A stretch of 64,000 bases of DNA from Trichobilharzia szidati (taxonomy: Eukaryota > Platyhelminthes > Trematoda > Strigeidida > Schistosomatidae): the NCBI GenBank assembly GCA_944472155.2, contig OX235271.1, positions 23,257,710 to 23,321,709 of the forward strand, written 5' to 3'. This document shows, piece by piece, positions 55,505-64,000 of the stretch. The stretch's first letter is position 1; each line of letters starts with the position of its first letter. Below the pieces are notes generated by a model that did not search any database, had not been told where the DNA came from, and saw nothing but the letters and a program-made list of their open reading frames with translations. A program made the position numbers and the translations under genes.

Positions 55505-56105
55505 ATTATAAATAAATAAATAAATTTATTCTCATAGTATAGTACATGAGGGACGCCAGTTTACAGGCATCATCAAATTGTTACAGAAATAGAACCATAT
55601 AATTCAATCACAATTTACAAGCAATAGCAAGATATGCTTTACATGTTCGCTGGAGATTATACATATACTTGATAAACGTTAATCCCAGTAGTATAAAACA
55701 GCCTTTCCACTTATTTACAATCATTTCTGTGCAAAGTTGGAAAAAAATCTGCTAGATTGTCAGTGAGTGCGACGCATCAGTAAATACAGAAGTATTGTCT
55801 TCGCATTGACAAAAAAGAAACCAGGTCTTTGGTGGATGGATTATAAGTGCCTGGGAAAAAAATAAAGCTTGAAGTCAATTTTCATACATAACTTTGTTGT
55901 GTGCAGAATCCTTGAATTATAGTTCATTGATGTGTTGTTTTGAAATCAGTGATATGTTTATCTCATTTGATCTGCAATGTCATTGTTGGGAGTAAATACA
56001 TAAGCTTCAGACGTATTAATTAATGGATTTCTACTGCTTGTGGGTATTTTCTTAACGTGAGGAAGATTTATGAAATTGAGCTGTTCCGACGGGAGTTGAG
56101 AATAT
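55505..56105. repeat. LINE 3'-tail repeat, diverged from 6870-7290
   Basis: Begins AAATAAATAAATAAATTTAT; ACATGAGGGACGCCAGTTTA, AATAAAGCTTGAAGTCAATT and TTGAAATCAGTGATATGTTT align with 6880-7215. Minus-oriented LINE tail. Confidence 0.6.
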
Positions 56106-56404
56106 TAACTGCTCAGCAACATTATGGATATAAGTTCATCACATTATCCAAGGAAAGGTGGGTTGCAGTTGGTGAGGGATATATGGTGCCCAACGAGCGT
56201 ACATCTGTCCATGTGATGTTGTGGTGAGTTATACCTTCTTCATGTTGTCGGTTTATGTCCATTTTATTCCACTTATTGTGTTGCGTAGTAGTTTTACAAA
56301 CGAGATTTCTTGTCTGTTTGAGGATACGTATCTTAACCGTTAATGTTTTATCTAGAATTATAAATATAGGCAAAAAACAACAGGTGTAGTATTTAAGCTT
56401 ATAC
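56106..56404. other. Non-coding stretch before a CR1 copy
   Basis: Probably 3' UTR of the minus-strand CR1 that ends at 56405. Nothing else seen. Confidence 0.4.
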
Positions 56405-57306
56405 ATTAAATGGACCTATAATTTCGGAGGCTCTCAGATAGGAACTAGAACTACTATCGTTTGCAAACTCTCGTAGTTTGTCATTAAGCACCTTTTTGAA
56501 GGGGGCCAATGTACTTGCTTGACGCATTTCCATTGGCAGTTTATTCCATATCTGTGCATACCTAATCAAGTAAAACTTTTGCCTGGTGGCTGTTTTACAT
56601 TGTTCGATAGCTACTGTACCCTTAGTGTGTCTTAGTTTGTAGCCATTGTCATCTGAAAGTCAAGTGCCATTAGTAGAGGAAAAAACTAAGTGGTTTAGAA
56701 GCTTATAGTAAAGTGTCAAGTTTAGTCTCAGGCTTCTTAGCCATAGTGTTTCTAGTCCTAGGACATCACATCTAGTGGAGCAGTTCGCACCATTTTCGGT
56801 TCCGAGTAGTTTTAACACGAAGTACCTATGCACTCCCTTGACTTTCAATTTGTCCTCTATGCGTATGCTACTATACATGAATGAACAGTAATCAAATAAA
56901 GGACGCACACAAACCTTGTACAACAGAATTCTAGACTCATTTCTGTAGAATTTCCTGAGTAGAAAGCCGATAAGTCCGCGTGACTTTGACACTTGTTTGG
57001 AGATATGTTCAGAAAATGATAAGTTATGTGAATATTTCAGCCCTAGGTCCAGTACAGATTCCAGTCGTTGAAGTGCATGGCCTTGAATTGTCAGGTCAAG
57101 TTCTAAATTGTTGCAACTTATGCAGAGCCAGCCACATTTTTCGACATTAAATTGGAGGTGCCAGGTGTCACACCATCTATCCATTTTTTCTAATTATTGC
57201 TGTATGGCGTTTACTGTTATTCCAAGATCTGTGTTCTTGCATTTATACGTCACTTCTAAGTCATCTGCATATAGTATTGGTTTACCTACACTAAAGCATT
57301 CACAGA
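56405..57306 (-). pseudogene. CR1-like LINE, RT catalytic region to C-terminus
   Basis: Minus strand: GKPILYADDLEVTYKCKN (YADD), then WHLQFNVEKCGWLCISCNN, VLDLGLKYSHNLSFSEHISK, KSRGLIGFLLRKFYRNESR and, after a stop near 56658, QIWNKLPMEMRQASTLAPF. A different subfamily from the plus copy that it meets head-to-head at 57307. Confidence 0.8.
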
Positions 57307-59747
57307 TAATTTTGCAGGTAACTACCTTAAGCCTAAAGTCCAGTTACTCAATATACACCCTGCTACTAATGTGGCACAAACTCCATCTCCACACACACCA
57401 AACTTAATTAGCACTGTTGAATTTAACTATACTAAAATTAAACAAACTATAAGAACCCTGAAATGCTCAAAAGGTTTCGGTACTGACGGCATATCATCCT
57501 ATTTTTATAAATATGGTGGCCCTGACATTCCCTTACTACTGCTTAAAATATTCAAAATGTCCTTAGAAACCCAAACTTACCCTGATATGTGGAAAACAAC
57601 GTTTATTATGCCTAAACACAAATCTGGCTCGCAAACAGAAGTCAGTAACTACAGGCCGATCAATATCACACATATAGCATCTAGAATTATGGAGAGACTA
57701 GTTAAAGACAACCTAATGAAGCATATGCTTAGCTGCAACATTATAAGTCCGAACCAACATGGATTCCTAAAATCCAGATCTTGTTTAACATGCCACTTAG
57801 GCTTCTTCAACTTTGTGACCAGCAGTCGTGACAGACGACAACTAGTACTTGTCATCTAATTTGACATCTCAAAGGCATTTGACCGTGTCGGCTATTTACT
57901 GCTAATAGATAAGCTGAACTCCTTAGGAATACGTGACCCACTATCAGGATGGCTTAAATCATTCCTTAACAACAGGTCTCAAATAGCTAAACTCGGGTCT
58001 GTAACTTCCAAACCTAGCCCAATCACCTCTAGTGTAGTACAGGGTAGTGTCATTGGACCCCTTCTATTTACCCTATATATTAACGACATATGCGCTTGCT
58101 TTTCTCATGGGAAACCATTCATCTTTCCAGATGACCCAAAGGCAGCTTATACATTCCAATGTGATGACCTAGGCTACTTCCAGAATGTTGTACAAAAAGA
58201 ACTAGATAAAGTGACTGCTTGGTCGTCTTTATGGAACCTCCAATTTAACCTTAAAAAATGTGGCTAGATCTGCTTTGGTGCACCCTCAATCGACATTAAA
58301 TTAACGCTTCAATCGGCTAACCTAACCGGACTCCGAAGTGTCGTTGACCTAGGTCTAAGGTACTCGAGTAACCTAACATTTCCTGAGCAAGTGGCATCAC
58401 AGATTCAAAAGTCGAGGATGCTCCTAGGATGCATACTCAGGAACTTTCACGACAATGAAGCAAAGCTCCTTCTGTACCAAACCTATGTGAGGCCAATACT
58501 AGAATAACCAACCAACAACAACAGCAGCAGCAACATCCAGTGCCAATCACCATCAACGGGAGGGATTTGAAAGAGGTTACTTCATTCACTTCACTTATCT
58601 AGGGAGGATTGTCTAAACTACAGGCAGGTGGAACGGACGAGGATGTCGAATCGAGAATCGGGAAGGCGAGAAACACATTCATCAACCTGAAACCAATCTG
58701 GAAATCTTCGTCACTCAACTCAGCATCAACAACAAAATGTTTCGGATTTTCAATACAAAAGTCAAGTCAATTTTGCTTTACGGATGAGAAACTTGGTGGG
58801 TCACCAAGAATGTTTTCAACAGGTTTCAGACCTTTATCAACAACTGTCTTCGCTCCATACTGAAGATTAGATGGCCGGAAAGAATCACAAACAAGAAACT
58901 ATGGGAACAAATAAAACAGGAAACAATCGCCCGGCAAATATGCAGGAGAAAGTGGAGATGGATTCGACACTCGCTGAGAAGGCCGTTGGGTGACATCGCG
59001 CGTCAGGCCCTCGAGTGGAAACCTATAGGAAAGCGGCGAGAGGGACGTCCAAGGGTGACATGGAGGAGATCGTGTGAGGAGGAGATGAAAGAGTATGGAT
59101 TAACATGGATGCAAGTGAAAAGTACAGCACAAGACAGGAGCAAGTGGAGGCGTGCAGTTGAAGCCCTATGTTCCACTAGGAACCCAAGGGAACAATAATA
59201 ATATTCTTAGCAGCACTCGCACACGTGAAAAGCTAAAAATAGAAAGTATCCAACGATATTTTACCTCAAAACTACTTGGCTAAGAATGTAAGAAAGACTA
59301 CATCTCAAGGTGCATGATTCTACAACTTGACCCACTCTGGACAAGACGACTAATTATAAACCTAGAACTCTTCTATAAGGTCCTACACAAAATATCATTC
59401 TCAGACAGTAAGGACATACAATTCGCACAAGAAGGCTCTTACGATCTGCGTAGCCAAACTTGCACAGTGACAATAAAAGCCTTTAAGTCAACACTCCGCG
59501 AAAACTTCACAGTCATGTATTCTAAAATATGGAACAATCTGCCCCTAGAAGTCAAGAACTGCCATACGGTTATGAGTTTCAAACGCTCTCTGTACACACT
59601 ATTTCACTCTACTGATTATATAAATAAACTATTTATTCCTAGAACGAATCAACTATCAGTCTATTACAGTACCTAAACGCGCTTAAATACCTTTACTTCT
59701 CTAAAAACTATAAATAAACTAGTAGCATAAATGCATGAAAAGACTTA
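57307..59747 (+). mobile_element. CR1-like LINE, plus copy, split by an RTE
   Basis: RT: FGTDGISSYFYKYGGPDIP, SNYRPINITHIASRIMERL, ISPNQHGFLKSRSC, then after a stop at 57858 FDISKAFDRVGYLLLIDKL, SGWLKSFLNNRSQIAKLG, and the catalytic motif changed from FADD to FPDD (IFPDDPKAAY). A TAG at 58265 and the RTE insertion at 58506 break it further. The C-terminal frame 59314-59676 is 120 codons. From about 58210 on, this is the inverted duplicate of 7690-8540. Confidence 0.8.
58506..59207 (+). mobile_element. RTE 3' fragment inserted in the CR1
   Basis: Encodes RTE C-terminal sequence (AGGTDEDVESRIGKARNTFI; GKRREGRPRVTWRRSCEEEM) ending in ...GGAACAATAATAATATTCT. The uninterrupted CR1 at 8245-8290 (minus) shows that about 15 bases (ACTGTCCATTTATT...) were lost at the site and no target duplication was made. 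Confidence 0.8.
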
Positions 59748-59751
59748 GTAG
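59748..59751. repeat. Left target-site duplication of the LTR element
   Basis: GTAG, repeated at 60856-60859. The empty site CTTAGTAGAAAT is on the minus strand near 7699-7710. Confidence 0.85.
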
Positions 59752-60092
59752 TGTGGTGAGATCTGTCTACTAGCCAAGTGGTGGACAGTAATTGAGGTCA
59801 ATGTTTATGTATCAAATATTAGTCATGTTATGGTGAGAGATGGTTGCTGGCCAAATTGGTTGACAGTAATTGAGGTCAAAGGTCAAGGTGGACAAGCGGT
59901 TACAGTTAACATATAGATGAACTGACACAGCCACAAGAGACGCAAGGTTAACTGTGTGTGAGAAACAACCAATCAACAGACTGTATTTTCTACTAACATT
60001 GACCTACAATAATGTACATAAAAATCTATAAATACGTGTTGATTTTTCGTAATAAAGGATCTGTTGCCTGGCCCTCGTCTTCTGTTGTTACA
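59752..60092 (+). repeat. 5' LTR (341 bp)
   Basis: TG...CA ends. Contains an internal imperfect duplication: GGTGAGATCTGTCTACTAGCC... and GGTGAGAGATGGTTGCTGGCC..., both followed by GACAGTAATTGAGGTCAA. AATAAAGG near 60052 could be the polyadenylation signal. Confidence 0.92.
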
Positions 60093-60116
60093 TTTGGTGT
60101 CGCTGCCTACCGACAA

Positions 60117-60536
60117 ATGGAAAGCCTATGTCCTGCAGTTTATGATGGAGACATATGGATCTTCGGGCAGGACTTTGAGGCTTCTTCGCAGTTGAGTAGC
60201 GTTCAAGATCTGTCAGCGATGAGGCTGCTACTTGGGACGCTGCTGGGAGGTCGGGAGAAAGCAGCATATGGAAGTGTGAGGCGAAATACTTACGAATGTG
60301 CGACAGGGTCAGGCAAACAGTTTCCAAAGTGGGAAGGACCATATATGGTCACGTTGAGATGGGGTTACGCAGACACAATCGCAGTGGTAAACACCGTTAA
60401 ACAAGTGGACATCCGCAAGCGCCGAGATTCCAGACAGCAAGACAACAGAACAAAGCCCCAAGAACCGAGAAGACCGAGCCGACTTCAGTCCAAACTATTT
60501 GACGGGGGGACGAGTGTGGTGAGAGCTGTCTACTAG
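60117..60536 (+). CDS. In-frame Gag-start / Pol-end fusion of the LTR element
   Basis: A 139-codon frame. It starts MESLCPAVYDGDIWIFGQDF, probably the Gag N-terminus by position, and passes without a frame break into KFPKWEGPYMVTLRWGYADT, the GPY/F-type module found at the end of Ty3/gypsy integrases, then a basic, Arg/Gln-rich tail. It stops 7 codons inside the 3' LTR. All of protease, RT, RNase H and the integrase core are missing, so the product cannot mobilise the element; whether it is expressed is unknown. Confidence 0.7.
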   Translation: MESLCPAVYDGDIWIFGQDFEASSQLSSVQDLSAMRLLLGTLLGGREKAAYGSVRRNTYECATGSGKQFPKWEGPYMVTLRWGYADTIAVVNTVKQVDIRKRRDSRQQDNRTKPQEPRRPSRLQSKLFDGGTSVVRAVY

Positions 60537-60855
60537 CCAAGTGGTGGACAGTAATTGAGGTCAATGTTTATGTATCAAATATTAGTCATGTTATGGTGAG
60601 AGATGGTTGCTGGCCAAATTGGTTGACAGTAATTGAGGTCAAAGGTCAAGGTGGACAAGCGGTTACAGTTAACATATAGATGAACTGACACAGCCACAAG
60701 AGACGCAAGGTTAACTGTGTGTGAGAAACAACCAATCAACAGACTGTATTTTCTACTAACATTGACCTACAATAATGTACATAAAAATCTATAAATACGT
60801 GTTGATTTTTCGTAATAAAGGATCTGTTGCCTGGCCCTCGTCTTCTGTTGTTACA
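60515..60855 (+). repeat. 3' LTR (341 bp)
   Basis: Matches the 5' LTR along its full length except one base seen. Confidence 0.92.
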
Positions 60856-61341
60856 GTAGAAATAAATATCTGTTCATCAAATTACAATGTACAACGAATA
60901 TAAACATATAAGTCCCACTCCACATACTTTTTCTCCGCTCTCTGGTACATTTCTCTTGTATTTGCGTTGTAGTACAAGTTGCATTGATCTACATTCCGAC
61001 TGAAGCTGAGAAACAATTGAAGTCACTCACTCATATATTATCCCTCAAGGTTTGGCTAGTAATGGCCTAGCATACCTGATGAAATCCACTGTCACCATAA
61101 CAAGACGCTGTACAGCATCTTATACAAGCACTGTCAACGATCTAAAATGGTTTTTATATAGCTTTCTACGTGTTTATCAACTTACTCGTACGGAGCAACC
61201 ATGCAGTGACAAATGGCAGGCTTTGGGTGACTTGAGTGCAGTAAAACAAATCTGCTTGACAATGACCAATATTAATCTGCATTCAGTTGAATTCACATCT
61301 GCTATTACTTGCAATAAAAATGATGTCAAAATCATACAAAT
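60856..61341. repeat. Duplicated flank leading to MULE copy B
   Basis: Reverse complement of about 7217-7704; its last 91 bases are identical to the window start. It ends in the target sequence CATACAAAT (61333-61341). Holds the unknown frame starting at 61052 (MASNGLAYLMKSTVTI). Confidence 0.9.
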
Positions 61342-64000
61342 GGGCGAGGGTATAGGCTATGACGTTTTAATTTCTCTGTGCCTCAGGTTTTCTCGTCTTT
61401 CATTGGCTGGAACAGTGGCGGTAAGTTTATATTTGATTTTGGTAGGTAGGTGATGTCGTGTGCAGCCCTGTGTGCTTGCGTCGTGCATTGTTTCTATGCA
61501 GATTTGATGAATGTAATTGTAAACTTAGACTTATAAAACGTGTTTTTCTTCTTTTTTGGTGCATGTACAAGGCTTGGTTTGTCATACACTCGGTTGTTTG
61601 GCCTGTCGGTTGCCTGCGATGTCAACGAACCCGTGGGTTTTTGTGCTTTTCTAGAATTTATTGTTTCGTGCGGTATATCTTGATGGATATTGATCAGTCA
61701 TGCATTTGAATATTGCTTTGTTTACTGAATTATCTTGAAATAGTTGTGACATAGATGGATGCTAATTGACAAAGCCTTTTTTGAAGTTCACTGCAGGTAG
61801 TCAATGCGACAGAAAGCAGTGCAGACGTTAGTGGAATTTTTGGTGAAGTAATGCTTGGAAGGCGTTACTTCATCTGGGAGGAATTTGAGAAAGCATTAGA
61901 AGAATTTCAAAAAGTGAGGAAGTTTTTAATGCTAACAATGTAGTTGTCCTGCACTCACTACGTCCGTATTCAGAGCAAAAGAATAGCGGATGATATATTC
62001 AAGTACGCCTGTGTTGGTTTTAAATGTACTTTTGGAGTGCATCGTGTAAGGCCTGGCTTAAAATTGAGAAACAATTCGTAAGAAGAATTATACTATGGTA
62101 TTATGAATATTTAAGGTCTAAATGTTGCAATTGTCCTTCTTCGATTCGGGTGGTTTTGCACAGTAGTGAATACGTAATTACTGCTCACAAAATGGTGCAT
62201 AACCATCCATGCGATAGGGTGTACATGCAGAATGACCCCTGGTATAGACGACTAACAGTAGAAGAGAAAGAAAACTTGGAACCCCTTCTTCAGCAATCGC
62301 ACTCATCCGATGAAATAATTACGCATGTTAAGGAAAAATTCCACAAGGATATAACTCGTAGTGACGTTAAAAATATGAAAGCCCTAGTTAATAAAGGTAA
62401 CTTAGACGTAATTGTTATTTACTTAAGGTATGTCGAGCCGTCGTGACATTTTTGATTTCCTGAAATGCCGTGGGAAGTTAATGGAGTATTACTCAGATGA
62501 ACCTACGAGGAATTCACTAACAAGAGTCTGTTTTTCAACTAATGAGCAAATCCAGTTGTATAAACAGTTCCCGGAGGTTGTCGGTATTGACTCTACATAT
62601 AATACAAATAAAGGGAAGTAAGTTTACCAATTCATTAATCAACATGCAGGTATTCATTGTTCCAATTAGTTGTGACGGATAATTTTGGTCGTGGGCGACC
62701 AGTGTTATTTGCTTGGACTCGAAAGGAATTCAAACGTGATGTAGTCTGGATTTTGGACTCATTTAGTCAAATAATGGAAGATACATCTAAAACTGAGACA
62801 TTTATTATGGACTGTGCGCAATGTGAAATAAGAGCAGTGAAGTTAACGCACAGGCAAGCGCACATTGTGCTCTGTTCTTTCCATGTTTGTCGTGCATTCT
62901 GTCGTAAAGTAAATTTTTTTTAGCATATTAAAAATTTTAATTGCAGACACGGAATCCCATTGTTAAGAACTATTTATGTCGCTTAGTTCAGTGTAAAAGT
63001 AGATCAGAGTAATGCCTGTAATATTTTCATTTTCCAGATTTAATTTCTATTTTAGAGTTATAAGCAGATTGGATGTTCGTGTCAGTCAATATATACAGCG
63101 TCGTTGGATGAGTAGACGAGAATTGTGGGCAGCAGCTTTCAGAGATCACGTGCTGACTTATGGTAATGCTACTAATAATCGAGTAGAAAGTTCACACAGG
63201 CAAGTGAAGCGGTACTTGCAAAGGTCAGACAGTCTGCAGAAAAGCATGCTGAAGGTTTATAAATGGTGTCAACGAAGTTATTCCAGAATTCAGCAGGAGT
63301 CGATGATTGCTCGGTCGCGATGCCTCACGTATTCATGTTCACAACGTTTAATACCAATCCTTCGACTCCTGACGCCATACGCTGCCAGAAAAGTGATCCT
63401 TGAATATGAAAAGCGGCGATGGGCTTCGGTGGAGGTTGAAACTTCCGATTACGTCTTCTTCCAAGACCATGGGAGGAGGGTAGAGGTTGATCTGCGTGCT
63501 TGTACATGCACTTGTTTGACGTTTCAGACATGTCGGTACCCCTGCCGGCGCTTGCTGTTGGTCCATTTCAGAAAGCCGTGTTTTACAGGTACACTTGCGT
63601 TTGTGTTCGTAATTATATTTACGTTTTTTGTTCCACCTTTTATAGTCAATCATGTGCTTCAGAAGTGTAAACACTGGACGTGGTCACGCGACTCTTGCGC
63701 ATCTCAAAGCATTTCCGCAGTTGTCCCTCGAAATCCGTGTAACATAGTGCAAATCAAACGGAGGCTTATTAATGAGCGCCTGATAAGAATTACTGACAAA
63801 TTTGGAGAGGTGTTTGCCGCGAACGTCGCAGGAGAATTTATCGCACATATGGACCGTCTTCTTAATATGTAAACAAACTAATGTTGTATTATAATAAATG
63901 TGAACTTTTCACATAAATCTTGTTGTCTTTCAATTAATGCGTTCGCTTTGTGAGCACGGCATGCTAGACCGGTGCTCTGTAGGACTTGAACTCGTTACTA
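61342..64000 (+). mobile_element. MULE copy B, truncated by the window end
   Basis: Identical position in the same target as copy A; 61251-64000 matches 1-2750 with about a dozen differences seen, including single-base indels near 61783 and 61928. Its right half would lie beyond the window. Confidence 0.92.
61851..63872 (+). CDS. MULE transposase with micro-introns (copy B)
   Basis: Same gene structure as copy A, with introns shifted by 61250 (62078-62115, 62397-62427, 62618-62649, 62909-62946, 62991-63037). The DDE residues, the zinc finger and the SWIM-like motif are unchanged. A one-base deletion in the T-run near 61927 restores the downstream frame (IQSKRIADDIFKY) but creates a TAG soon after, so both copies are damaged in the N-terminal exon, in different ways. 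Missense differences include H to N near 62372 and H to R at 63100. Confidence 0.78.

Larger units (their letters stand above)
59752..60855 (+). mobile_element. Internally deleted LTR retrotransposon (Ty3/gypsy type)
   Basis: Two 341-bp LTRs (59752-60092 and 60515-60855), each TGTGGTGAG...TTGTTACA, differing at one position by eye (AGATCTG/AGAGCTG). Four-base target duplication, and the duplicate locus lacks the insert. Only 422 bp remain between the LTRs. A purine tract GGGGGGACGAG precedes the 3' LTR; TGGTGTCGCTGCC, two bases after the 5' LTR, is the likely primer-binding site (tRNA not identified). Non-autonomous and recent. Confidence 0.92.

Noticed and set aside
60012..60116. Upstream start of the LTR-element frame at 60012
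   Set aside because: These codons lie in the 5' LTR and primer-binding region; the ATG at 60117 is the plausible start.

Overview
This is eukaryotic DNA from a blood fluke (Schistosoma or a close relative). The evidence is the repeat content: Sm-alpha-like tRNA-headed SINEs carrying a hammerhead ribozyme, RTE (SR2/SR3-like) and CR1-like LINEs, several Penelope-like elements (PLEs) with GIY-YIG endonucleases, and a Ty3/gypsy-type LTR element. Introns of 31-47 nt fit flatworm micro-introns. Nothing bacterial is present. Most of the window is transposable elements in nested, often inverted, arrangements. Only two pieces of apparent host coding sequence were found.

Layout. 92-4778: a complete Mutator-like (MULE) DNA transposon with a 9-bp target duplication, a micro-intron transposase gene on + and a decayed second gene on -. 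A second copy of the same insertion occupies 61342-64000 (cut by the window end). 4779-12640: inverted repeat arms, CR1 and PLE fragments, and a nearly whole but broken CR1 on -. 14669-19437: left arm of a ~5 kb inverted duplication (LINE tail, decayed RTE, SR3-like RT); its right arm is 42800-48188. 20236-22426: a 5'-truncated RTE with a 13-bp target duplication. 22990-34400: LINE tails, long palindromes, PLE inverted pairs and Sm-alpha SINEs. 34453-34677: a probable host exon. 34818-40440: PLEs and SINE fragments. 40911-49989 (-): a four-exon host gene whose 8.2 kb third intron contains the right inverted arm. 43165-44696: inside that arm, a 394-bp tandem array with five intact hammerhead ribozymes, a non-LTR retrozyme. 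50538-55500: a tRNA-headed SINE and otherwise little. 55500-61341: CR1 copies, an RTE insertion and a very young, internally deleted LTR element.

How it fits together. The inverted and direct duplicates act as internal controls. The MULE, the LTR element and the retrozyme array are each present in one copy and absent, with an intact target, in another copy inside this window. This gives exact ends, exact target duplications and a relative order: inverted duplication first, then retrozyme array, MULE (before the direct duplication) and LTR element. The most interesting objects are the retrozyme array and the two-gene, micro-intron MULE. Work was by eye only; identities, boundaries of old fragments and family names below clade level are approximate.
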